From Coprinellus micaceus (lineage: Eukaryota > Basidiomycota > Agaricomycetes > Agaricales > Psathyrellaceae): DNA of 64,000 nt. The stretch is from NCBI GenBank assembly GCA_951394405.1, contig OX596346.1:2356001-2420000 (forward strand), read 5' to 3'. The position numbers and the translations under genes are program-made. Under the pieces are notes generated by a model. That model saw nothing but the letters and a program-made list of their open reading frames with translations, was not told the origin of the DNA and did no database searches. Below are positions 21,534-31,858 of the stretch, in pieces. Within the stretch, counting starts at the first letter, position 1, and each line of letters starts with the position of its first letter.

Positions 21534-22331
21534 GATGCAAGTATGACCCACTATAAGTGGGGAGAGTTCAATGTTAGATTGAAAGTAAGTAGGGTATACA
21601 AGATACGCACCTGTAAGTGGGGAGTGTTCAATGGGGACTCACCCACTTACAGTGTGGACTATATACTGTGGAGAACAATAGATAACACCTATATGCAGAA
21701 CAATAAGAAAGAACAATAGACATTCCATAAGTAGGGAACAATAGCAGTGAATGGAGATAAGATGGAGATAAGAGAACAATAAGTGCAAGTATAATGGGAA
21801 TAATACAAGGTTGTTGTTGTTCTCTGTAGAACAATAGAAGATAAGTAAGGCGTTCAAAATGGAGGTATTCTTTGTAGAGATAGAGTTGACATGAGCATTG
21901 TCTTCCAACATTTTCTTAGTGAAGCTTTTGTTGAAGGTGAGAAGTCCGTTCTGGAGGTGATCCTTGACAGAGTTGGGGATGTCGGCATACTTGTGGCCCC
22001 TGCCCCACCACTCTTGGTGTTGGAAGACAATGCTCATGTCAACTCTATCTCTACAAAGAATACCTCTATTTCGAACGTTTTACTTATCTTCTATTGTTCT
22101 ACAGAGAACAACAACCACCTTGTATTATTCCCATTATACTCGCACTTATTGTTCTCTTATCTCCACCTTATCTCCATTCACTGCTATTGTTCTCTACAGT
22201 ATATAGTCCACACTGTAAGTGGGTGAGTCCCCATCGAACTCTCCCCACTTACAGGTGCGTATCTTGTATACCCTACTTACTTTCAATCTAACATTGAACT
22301 CTCCCCACTTACAGTGGGTCATACTTGCATC
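21534..22331. mobile_element. Foldback (long inverted repeat) element, ~800 bp
   Basis: The left arm 21534-21910 and right arm 22018-22331 are near-perfect inverted repeats, from the outer GATGCAAGTATGACCCAC to the inner CATGAGCATTGTCTTCCAACA. The loop is 107 bp. Each arm holds tandem copies of a GTAAGTGGGGAGaGTTC-type word in its outer part. The left arm has ~60 extra bp of AGAACAATAG-type repeats. It sits at the 5' side of the Ulp1 ORF. No transposase is encoded. Confidence 0.85.
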
Positions 22332-23050
22332 GTTCTACACTTGGAGATTGACTGGTGCATTGCTGGCAAGAAAATCGAACATAGCACTGAGCGGGCTCAC
22401 AATTTTAGAGGAGAGGGATTTTTTGGTGTGTCACAGGGGGTGTCCTCCATGTTCTGTCGCATTCTGTCCTCCTCGAAATTTAGAGTTTGGGGATCCATCA
22501 CCAGCACGTGGCAGGCAAGGGGAGGCGCCATATGGGTGGGGACCTCCCTCGTGGCCAACTTTATTTCCGATCATATACCCGCCCCATCCAGCTCTACCAC
22601 ATGTAACTAGTAAATTAAGGTAAATAACATATTACTTACATGCCAGGAAAACAAACACAAGTTACTTCCACAACCCTACTTCATTGTTCATTGGGAACCT
22701 CAACGGACGTTAGCTGTCCAGCTACCACATGACACACTGTAGGGCTGATTGAAATTGAAGGTGGGGGAACAGGAGCTTGGATGTATGTGTACACTGTTGA
22801 CTCAGAGACAAAAATATGGGGGTATTTGACTTGATCAGCCAACATGTTGGGAACATGAAGAGCTCTAACAGAACACCATAAAATTTGGGCATGTCATCCC
22901 AAATCAAAGCTCAAAAGTAAAAATCCATCCACCTGTCTGGTCTGCTGTCATAGTGTGAGAATGTGTAAAGACAAGGACAATCTGACCCATATGTTACCCT
23001 GAGCCCAAATTAAAGAGAGAAAAAAATGAACCCCTCCTACACATTTTTAC
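22332..23050. other. No gene recognised
   Basis: This stretch marks the boundary between the transposon-rich part and the housekeeping block. It has AT-rich patches and short frames only. The 3' UTR of the minus-strand prephenate dehydrogenase gene must end here. Confidence 0.4.
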
Positions 23051-26000
23051 TCACTCAGCCTCCTCCCTTTCTCTCCTCCCTTCCCATTCCATCACCTCCT
23101 TCACCATCCTCCCACCCACCCTTGTTGCCTCCTCAAACCTTTCCTCAAAGAAGCCACGTGTCTCCTCAAACCGTCTCTTGTAGAGTTTGAAAGATGCAAA
23201 TCTGCAAGGTGGTCACAGGTGTGTGTGGAGAGCAAGGTCGGGTGAGAGCGATGATGCAAGGTTTGTTTGGAAGGGTGTGAATGAGATCGAGATTGAAAGG
23301 TGGGTGACAGCCAAAAGAACAATGCCAAATTCCGAAATTAGGACAAGCAAGCGAGTGAGGCATGAACACCAGTCAGCAACACAACCCCCTCAAAGAACAA
23401 AAGACGCACCCAACACATTGACTCCACCCCCTCGCAGCGAGGACAAACTCCAAATCGTCCGGCCGGTGCCAATGATCCTCCAATGCACTCCTCAGTGCCC
23501 TATCCAGCTCACTTTCCCCAAGCCCTGCCTTCTCACTCAAAGCACCCCCACCCACCGACGACCCGGCAAGAAACAGATGCTCCGCCACACCCAAAAACAG
23601 CCTAAACAACGGTGTCGCAGCCACGCTCAGATGATGGTACGGATTGATGCGGAGGTGGGCCCAACAGTCCACCATGGCGAGGAGGGAGAGGTGCGAATTG
23701 GGGCGGTATTTTGGGGGCGGGGCGGAGGGTGCTGAAGTTGATGATTGTGCATCGGTAGGTGATGGAGGAGTCGACGATCCCTCGGCCGTCCGGGGCTTCC
23801 CGAGCGAGAACTTATCCAACACCTCGGCACTCAACAATATCGGCCGCCTTCTTCCCTTCCCCTCTTTCGTATTACCCGTGAACGGCCCAAAGACCTCATC
23901 CCTTGCCCACTCGACCCTCCTCCTCAGTTCCTCCCTCGCCTCTCCGTCACCCGCGCCGCCACGCAACATGAGCTTGAAGAGCTCGGTTGCGGAGCGAGAG
24001 TATTGCGCGATTTGGGTTTGCGCGGCTAGAGGAGAGCGTTAGAAAGCTGGTTTAGGCGGGTGAAAGGAAGAGGGTGGAGAGACGCACATGGATTCAGGAT
24101 CGCTAAGCCGGCATAGACGTGCCAGGCGTTACTGTATATCCGCAAGGTGAGGTTGACCTTGAGTGAACGGTCGAGAGTAGCGAACGTTCGGTTGGTGTTG
24201 CGGAATTCACGGAGAGGTCCACCGTTTGGATATCGAAGTACATATCCGAGTGATCGAGCGACCGACGCGGTACGAGCCCCGGAAACGTGGATTTCGGCGG
24301 TGTGTTGGTGAAAGAAAACAGCGGCGGAGAGACGAGCGGAAAGCGAGTCAACGGAACGAAGACGTCAGTTCGAAAAAAACGCGTCACGGAAAGCCGTATG
24401 TACGCACCTTGACAGTCTCGATCCCGCCCACATACAGGCCCTGCTCCCAGGGGTAGGCTGCTGAGCATGACCAGGCAGTGCCCATCCTTCGAGGCGGGTC
24501 AGCATCGATATACCTCCCCCAGTTTGTGGAATAGGGATCGGATAGATAGGGGCGAGAGGGAGAGAGCAAGTAAGAAAGGACTAGGAGGAAAGACTTACGA
24601 CAAGAACGCCGCATGCGTCACAGCCTGCGTATTTGCCGTCACGCTATCGTGCTCTTCGTAGCTCATCTCGACGTACCTACACTTTCCCTGTGAGTACCTT
24701 TCCTCCCTCCCACCGGAATACGCATACCTCGATTTAAGGCACGCCAGGATCCCCCGAACGAGCTTCAACGCATCTGCCGTGCCTCGGTGGTTGATCAGGA
24801 CCTGGGAAGGGAACTTCAGATCCCTCGTTCGTTCATTCCCCGGGCCCTCAGAACCCCATCGAACGGAGGTACGGAAAGAAGGAGAAGAGACTCACCAATG
24901 GCTGCCCGACACTGCTCACACTTGGACCGTGCAGGGAGTGAACGCTCACGATGTGGACGTCCGGTGGGAGGTACCTTTGGTTCGGCGTTCACGTTGGTCG
25001 TAACAGCGTGTGAGGGCAAGGCAGAGGCGGTTTGGGAGATCGGTAGGAGATTTGTCGAGGAGCATCGTAAAAGGTCAGGCCTGGAGCATGTAAATGGAAC
25101 GGGATGTACGCACGACTCAAACGCCTTCCTCTCCGGAGCCTTGACAGATGTTTGACCCGCAACGATGGCATGAAGTTTCGTAGCTGTGCATTCGTCCCGT
25201 CAATTCGAGGGGCAGGAAATGAACACCCAAACACAGCAGGTTAGCGGGGTGGAGTAAACGAATAGAAGGAAACGAAATGAAAACGCACATGGCCCATACT
25301 GTGCTACGACCCCGTCGATGTACTCTGCCTCGACGCTGTAGATGATAAAGTCGGAGCTCCGAGAGACCCCATGGCCGTCTGGGAAGGGTGTAATGGTTGG
25401 GGAGTCTGGAGCGGGGACGTTAGCATCGTTTACGAAAGCTGTGAAGGTTACTGTCAAGGGATAGGTGAAGGGGAACGGCGGGAGGGATGGTTTAATACAA
25501 CTAGGACACGGGTAACGAGCAGAGGGGGAGGCATGCTGTGGAGAGAGGACGCACCTGCGTACTCCTTCTTCAACGACTCGTACTTTTCCGGGAGGTCACA
25601 GACGTGAATCCTATCGTGCAAAGTTCATTAGCATTCTACTATCCCCCGATCTCTCGACGAAGGACAAGGAAGAACGGAATAAAAGCAAGGGATAGGAACA
25701 GAAACGCTGCAACGCACTTGTTCCAGCCCGCCTCCGCAAAGGCCTTTGCATACATCCTCCCCATCGCCCCCATCCCGATGAGCCCAATGGTCGGCTGCTC
25801 CCCGGCGGGACTGTCGGGAGTGACGTCGGGGGAGACGTTTATCGGGAGAGCTGCGTCCTTCTGCACACCTTTCGTGGCACCATGTGCGCGTGTCGTATCG
25901 CTGAGGATGATGCCTGAGGTAGCATTCGACGCAGGGCTGGGTCCATCCAGAGAAGACAAGGTGTCGCGTGCGGAGTCACTAGAAGTTGTTGGTGGGACCT

Positions 26001-26145
26001 CCCTCTCGCCGAGGATATCCCTGGCATCGGGAAAGGGAGCACTCTTCGGGTCGTCCTGGGGCGAGTCCATATCCAAGATGCGGTCGAGTCCAAGAAGAGA
26101 GTCAGGGCGCTTGTTCAAGGAGGAAGGAACAGACTTTGATCGCAA
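23051..26145 (-). CDS. TYR1: Prephenate dehydrogenase (tyrosine biosynthesis)
   Basis: Prephenate dehydrogenase oxidatively decarboxylates prephenate to 4-hydroxyphenylpyruvate with NAD(P)+. My 11-exon model is 26145-25718, 25610-25555, 25405-25289, 25183-25114, 24974-24896, 24801-24728, 24676-24599, 24486-24408, 24157-24088, 24025-23410 and 23201-23051. It reads 605 codons in one frame. The Rossmann GxGxxG is TIGLIGMGAMG, after a ~115-residue disordered N-terminus. Further blocks are SDFIIYSVEAEYIDGVVAQYG, AIVAGQTSVKAPE, VHIVSVHSLHGPSV, THAAFLSMGTAW, PWEQGLYVGGIETVK, LSLLAMVDCWAHLRINPYHH and a helical Arg/Glu-rich C-terminus. It is longer than the yeast enzyme because of the N-terminus and a Ser/Pro insert before LSLLAMVD. 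The last intron (208 nt) is longer than the others. An internal Met near codon 26 is an alternative start. Confidence 0.93.
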
Positions 26146-26340
26146 CTCCTAACCCTAGCTGCACAGGTTCCGGCGACCTTAACCCCTCTCCGCTTCCTCC
26201 TTCCTCCTTGTTCCGTTCCCCTTTCTCTCTCCCCTCACTGTCCACGACGACGACGACACATCCAACGACGACGACCACGAATACGACAAGAACCCTCTAG
26301 ACTGCAGAGAGATAGACAGAAAGCTCGACCCAATGCCACG

Positions 26341-28643
26341 ATGCCGCCACGCCAGACGGACAACGCAGCCTTCCGCGACGTCCTCATGTTCGAGGAGCGC
26401 CTCAAGACCACCGCCGCCTCTCTTCAACGGAGGAAGGCCAGGTACCAATGTCCGTCCCATTTCTCTCCTACCTGACACTATACGGAAATGTAATGTCATG
26501 ATCAGTCTTCCTCATCCAACTGCTGCTCGCCATAGCCCTGCTCGCATGGGAAGTCCTCCTCCCGCCAGAAGCATCCGTCCTCGTCATTCCCTACCGCATC
26601 CTCCTCCACCAACTGCGCTCTCTCCGTGCCAGCTCCTCAAGCCACATATATTCTGATAAATCAGTGAACGATATCCACATCCACCCCTTCATCACAAGCG
26701 GCATGCTCTTCGTCGGTGTCACGACGCTCGCCCTCTTTTTCGCGAGTGGGACGTATAGCGAGAAGATCGCCTATGCGAACAAGTACGACCCTTCCTCTCC
26801 CCTACTCTTCAGCCCCCCTCTCACTAACAGCCTCACAGATACGTCCCCCACGCCAACCGCGCCCTGCGCTCCTTCAACATGGTCCTCAACGTCCGCCGAC
26901 CCCCTCTCCGCTCCAAATTCACCTGGGCAGGATGGAACCCCCTCAACTTCTTCTTTCCTCGACCACATCAAGCCACCACCCCACCGTCCCCTCCACCCAG
27001 GAGGGAGAGAGTCAGAAGTCCTAGCGTATCGAGGCCACTGAGCACCCTGCCGCCGACGAGTAACCCTAGGGGTGAGCTCGTCTTCTCATCCAAGGTATGC
27101 TCTCCCTCCCTCCCCCCCTTTCCCATCCTCGACGATACGATGTTACAATACAGAATCGCACTGATATTGTGGTTTTTGGCCACAACTTGAAGTTCAAAAT
27201 AATGCTCTGATACCCCCTTCTCCCCTGCTCGCTCGTCCATTGGTCGTACTGGTTGCTGACGATATTTTTCCCTCTTCCCCTTTCATCTCACCTCTTGATC
27301 ACATGCCTTCGACACCTACTCGCCATCGTCAACGCTCCGTTCACCCAGGTACGTTCCCGCCCCCTTTGACGTCCCTGCCCCAATATCCGCGGTACACGAT
27401 CCTTCTTTGTGCATTATCTGATTCTCACCGAGTTATGATCTACATCCCTCCAGTTCTGATACCTCCCCCCTTCTTTTCGTATCGTTTTCTTCGTCGAACT
27501 GGTCACTGACGATCTTTTCCCCCGTCTTTCCTAACCGCCCTCCTTGATGCACCCCGTCACGTCGCCCGCCCGCATCGCTCTCACAGGTACGTTTCCCGCC
27601 TCCTTCCCCTCCCTTCAGTTCGACCCTTCCGCATGGGGAGGGTAAACGACGTTTTATTTTATCCGTCTGACCCGACATGCATTCCCGGTTATGACGCCTA
27701 ACCAATTCCGCTGAGACCCTTCCCCCATTCATCGCTTCTCTGGCGTTGAGCCACCCCCGTTAGACCTGTTGCTGACGCACGTTCTCTCGCCTTTTCTATC
27801 ACCAAACTTCCGCATCGCGCATCCGGCCACTACCCGCATCTAGGTATGTTGCTGTCTCCAGGTCCCTATTTCCACTACGCTCTCCGTCAACATAAACGAT
27901 GCCATATCATAGTCTAAGATCGTCTGATTCATATATATACATGACAAGGAACATTTTCTAAACTGATACTATCCTCACACCATATCTTCCACCTTCAAGA
28001 AACCATCACTAACACCTCTCTCCCCTTGCACTCCACCTAGGTCGACCGCCAATTCCGCGAAGGCTACGAACGTTACCGAACCGCCTTCGAACGCAAACGT
28101 TCCGAGAAGCTCCGGAACGAACGCCTCAAATCCCTACCCTGGCGCCTCATCTACTTCCTCTCCTCGCCCATATCCTCAATAACGAGCATACTCTCCTCCC
28201 CCTCAAGGCTGCTCAGCCGGAGGGCGCTCGTCGACGTCGCCCCAACGAGGGACGTCACGCCTCCGATGACGAGCGGGAGTAGTACAGGGTCGGAGGCGAC
28301 GATCGGTGGGAGGGCGACGGGGAGGGCACTCACGCCGACGGGCGGAGGATTAATGATGAGAGGTGCAAGAGAACGGAGCCGGACGCCTTCAACTATGACG
28401 TCCTCTTCCTCCCCGTCCCCGCCATCTACCCCACTAAGGGGAAGCACACCGCTGAGGGGATCTACCCCACTACGCGATTCGTCGCCCCCGAGTACACCGG
28501 GGAGGGAGAGTCGTCCGGGGACGCCTAGTAGGAGGGAGGGAACACCGAGAAGGGGGAGACGGAGAGGGGATGATGGGGAAGGAGGGAGCGTGGGGATGAG
28601 GGCGTTGGCGTTGGAGAATAGTTTTGAGATGGGGCGGTCGTAG
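26341..28643 (+). CDS. SPO7: Nem1-Spo7 phosphatase regulatory subunit
   Basis: Spo7 holds Nem1 at the nuclear/ER membrane; the pair dephosphorylates the lipin Pah1, which makes diacylglycerol from phosphatidate. Exons are 26341-26449, 26506-26782, 26839-27094 and 28041-28643 (414 residues). Family motifs are FRDVLMFEERLKT and SLQRRKARYQ, first membrane helix LIQLLLAIALLAWEVLL, second helix with FVGVTTLALFFASG, SEKIAYANKYVPHANRALRSFN, then FREGYERYRTAFERKRSEKLRNERL and LPWRLIYFLSSP. The C-terminal ~140 residues are a Ser/Pro/Thr-rich disordered tail with PLRGST repeats. Introns 1 and 2 are 56 nt. Intron 3 is 946 nt and internally structured (separate entries). The gene is divergent from TYR1, with 195 bp between start codons. 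Confidence 0.93.
27346..27354 (+). other. Internal AG|GT junction 1 (candidate recursive splice site)
   Basis: CAG|GTACGT sits at 27346-27354 inside SPO7 intron 3, after a pyrimidine-rich tract. It could act as an acceptor and be re-used as a donor, leaving no exon. Confidence 0.45.
27584..27592 (+). other. Internal AG|GT junction 2 (candidate recursive splice site)
   Basis: CAG|GTACGT at 27584-27592 repeats the same arrangement 238 nt downstream of the first junction, with the following bases TTCCCGCC shared with unit 2. Confidence 0.45.
27841..27849 (+). other. Internal AG|GT junction 3 (candidate recursive splice site)
   Basis: TAG|GTATGT at 27841-27849 lies 257 nt after junction 2 and 197 nt before the final CTAG acceptor at 28040. 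Confidence 0.45.
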
Positions 28644-29399
28644 CCAATAGCCCCATGTATTAGCGAGGCCCGGGTTTCGATAGCTTTTCGACTGGGTCGA
28701 CGCACTAGATCTGAATATATCACCGTCGCAGTTTTCTTTTTGACCTCTAAGCTTCCACAACCGGAGGACAGACCCATACAGCTCCCCCTTCGGGTCCCTT
28801 GAGTGCTCCTTGTGATTGGAAAACCAGTAGCTTCCGCCGCTATACATAATGACGGGCGCTTCGTGGGCGCCTATTTTGGTTCCGCGTCAGGGCAGCGCCG
28901 CGATGAACCGAAGACGTTAGCCGGCGTAAAGCCACGTAACACCCATCCCACTGTGTCGTATAAAGCTTTGTTCGCTTCAAGGTACGACATATATGCAACA
29001 CTGAGACGCTGGACGATCAGCTTCACGCCCCAGAGTCTGATGGGCCATGCGTACGAAGGAGCCCCATGTTAATGGGGGATAACGGGGATGGCAGTGTGGG
29101 GTACTAAAAGGCAATACTCTTGATAGCTTCGGGCTGGGAATCGACGGCGCTTCGCATTCGGGAACCGGTGAACTCATTGGTGCACGGGTAATGGTCCATT
29201 GGGTTTGATATACTCCAGTGGCGCTTGAATTGACGATTGTGCGTTCGAAGAAGATCTGGACGAACCGAAAGGCCACTTGGGGTAGGGACAAGTATTTTCC
29301 CATTTCGCGGGATGGTACTATGAAGTCTGGTTTACGCTGACAAGTACAATCTCTTTCTGTGCCTTCCCGACAGGTACTCAGTTCTGCATAGGACAACAA
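28644..29399. other. No gene assigned
   Basis: A minus-strand open frame extends down to 28977 from the helical-protein region. It loses coding character, and I cannot place the 3' end of that gene. Confidence 0.35.
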
Positions 29400-30972
29400 A
29401 GAGCTCCTTGAAGGAGCAAGTTGAGCCCAAACCTCGAGTTGCTGAATGTAGTCCCTCAGACCCGCTTGCATGGGCCTAGATTCTCCCCTCGCAAGCCGGA
29501 CTTCCGCTCTGAATCTCTGGAACCAGTGGTCAACACACGGCCAGTTGTGAAGGGGAACCAGTGTACCGCGTTCGTCGCCGCTGCTAGACCGCCTTTCAAA
29601 TGCTCGTTGAATTGCACGGTTTGTCCTCGAATCTATGGACGGAAGGGGTTAGTGACATCTAACGGTCGTCTACGAACTATAATTCGTGATATGGGGGTCA
29701 AGTGAAGGAACGGACCCCTGCCCAGAGCTCAGCAAAGATCATGAGACCATCGAACATCGCGCCGATGTTGGGGGTTGGAATGTGGCTGTCGCGCGTAGCG
29801 GATCGAGTGGCCGGGGAAGGAGTAGCCAGGCCATTCAGAAGCGCCACATATTTGCGGAGGCTCCTGAGACTCTCGACTTTCTCTAAAGGCGTAAGGAAAT
29901 CCGTTGACCCGCGCCATAGAACGGGTAGCGAAAAACACTTTCACGCCGTTCCTTGAGAGATGCGATGACGGGAGACGCATTCGCGACTATCCCCAGAGCC
30001 TGATAAGCACCGATAGTATGGATTTCCGAGACCTCTGTGCAGGTGATCTCACCCACCGAAATCATACTCGCGCCCGACCCCGTAATCACCCTCTGGGGGG
30101 CTTCGAGCTGAATTATTACGAGGGCAGTCAGTAAGGCACCGAGAGCAGTGAGAGCTGAAGGGCGCACCCGTTCCTCGAGACTTGGACAACCTATTAGTGA
30201 GACGCGGCTCTGGCAGTTACCCGAACCTACGTTCGGATGTCGGTCAAGATACTGGCCGCGACGTCGCGAGCTGGTCTATCTAAAGCGCCGATGAATGCCT
30301 CAACATCGCGCTTGAGTTCCAAGAACGCTCGAGACATCTTGTCGGACTGATCGTTGCTATCCAACTCGACCTGGAGATTGAATGTTGAAGCTTAGCGATA
30401 TTACAGAGAGGGGACAGCTGGGCGCCTACGGTGAAAGGTGTCAAGAGATCGATCGCGGCAAGCCGATCTTGTTCGGTCTGGATGGACTCGACTTTTAGCA
30501 TGTAGACTTCGTCAAATCCTGTGGATGCGCGGAGGGTCAATCAAAATGCATGAGCGATAGATTGGATGGAGAACACACGCTGGAGAACATCTACCAGTGT
30601 CTCAGCCGTTCCCACCGAGTCCCTCACGGCGTCCATGTATCGCTAGTGACCACGACGAGTAGCATCCACATACCGTCGAAGTTACGTTTAGTGAAAATTG
30701 AACCCGACTCACGAACTTGAGGTCACCCCTCTGGCCGATGAGGGAGGGAGGGCACCACTACATCAATACCCCGTCAAAAGTCCTGTAGGCGTCAAGCGCG
30801 ATCTGGGCAATATTGCTAATATCTGTGGCCGTGTCCCTGACTTGATTGTCGTCGGCGAGCGCCAACAGAGCCTGCCCACAAACTCGTCCCGTTCCTCGGT
30901 GCTGACGCCATTGACCTTCCAGCGGAGGATGGTTTGGCATTCTTCGGGGCCTAAGGGGACGTGGGACGACAT
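29400..30972 (-). CDS. Multi-exon helical protein with central hydrophobic segment, unknown
   Basis: Coding segments read on the minus strand include an N-terminal block starting at 30972 (MSSHVPLGPEECQ), ALADDNQVRDTATDISNIAQ (~30790-30860), GFDEVYMLKVESIQTEQDR (~30440-30520), and MSRAFLELKRDVEAFIGAL (~30275-30345). A hydrophobic helix ALTALGALLTALVIIQL (~30105-30160), FDGLMIFAELWAGVRSF (~29705-29755) and RPMQAGLRDYIQQLEVWAQL (~29415-29475) follow. One intron is clear (GTAGGCG...CTCCAG, ~30370-30430). The pattern of long amphipathic helices around one hydrophobic hairpin is shared with alpha-helical pore-forming proteins, but I cannot name a family. Not every junction resolves, so it may be decayed. 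Confidence 0.4.
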
Positions 30973-31858
30973 CGAGAGCCGAGGAAAAATGGGATCAGGG
31001 TTAGAGGGTCAGCAGAACCCGATGGGCAGTTTTTAAGGCTTTATGGGCATCATGAGTGCCAGTAAAGGCAGGAGACATGCGATCGCCATGAGCTAGTTGG
31101 GATTGAGGGTTTCCCAAGAGATCTAGAGTCAAGGCAGATGGGACCACACGTCACGAGAAGGCCTTGGGTATGATGCACTTTGTCAAAGCTGGTAGATCGG
31201 CGGTTGGGCCGAATGCTCGATAGCCTGGGGCCGCGAGAATCTTGATGAGGTCGCGTTCGAAGCGCGTCGTAGGGTTTGGGCGGCGGCGCTCAGAGTAATT
31301 GGCTAGCAATACGCCATGAGCGCCCTCGCTTGACCAGCTTAGTTAAGCAATGGTTGCGGCCAGGACATCTCGCCAAGAGATCTGCTCACCGTATCGGTGT
31401 CTGGCAGTGTCTTGCGGACGTCCAGCGCACACAGATCTATCTACGGCGCGAAATTGCGATGAGCTGGTACTCAAGGTGGGCAAATGGACGGCCTACATGA
31501 GAATTGTTTTCCCCGAGTCGACTGCGATTATATCCCTAAAGTTAGCACAATGCACCCCGTCCCAATGATGAGGTAGATACGCACGCACCCCAAAAGAATG
31601 TACTCTCTCTTTCGAAGGATTCCTGAAACCAATTATGTATACCCTTCGAGCGTTGAACCAAAACGGTCTCGCAGCAGTCCCACATGTCCAATCAGGTCGA
31701 TAGGGACTATGCTATGGGTAGTGCCGAGTTAACCATCGAGAGGAACTCGAATGGCCGCTCGCCCGTCTCGGGGCCGGTATGGTAGTTAACAACGGCAGAT
31801 TAAGGCGCATGTTGACAACAAAGAGAAACCGATAGTGCCTTGTCGTGTACCTTTAAGG
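30973..31858. other. No gene recognised
   Basis: There are only short frames on both strands. Nothing with a recognisable motif joins the helical protein to the F-box gene. Confidence 0.35.

Larger units (their letters stand above)
27095..28040 (+). repeat. Giant SPO7 intron made of four intron-like units
   Basis: The intron splits into units of 254, 238, 257 and 197 nt (27095-27348, 27349-27586, 27587-27843, 27844-28040). Each starts GTAYGYT and ends AG. The first three units share a diverged block around CTGGTTGCTGACGAT near 27250, 27505 and 27765, followed by pyrimidine-rich tracts and a CGCCATCG/CGCATCG word. The intron therefore looks like a tandem array of related introns with no exon sequence between them. 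Splicing from 27094 to 28041 keeps phase 0. Confidence 0.6.

Noticed and set aside
21500..22340. CRISPR-like or satellite array from the GTAAGTGGGGAG repeats
   Set aside because: The repeats are parts of two inverted arms of one foldback element, and the host is eukaryotic.
23644..24042. Plus-strand frame opposite TYR1 exon 10
   Set aside because: Antisense to a conserved coding exon and without any motif.
28470..28847. Minus-strand frames over the SPO7 3' exon
   Set aside because: Low-complexity shadows of the Ser/Pro-rich C-terminal tail.
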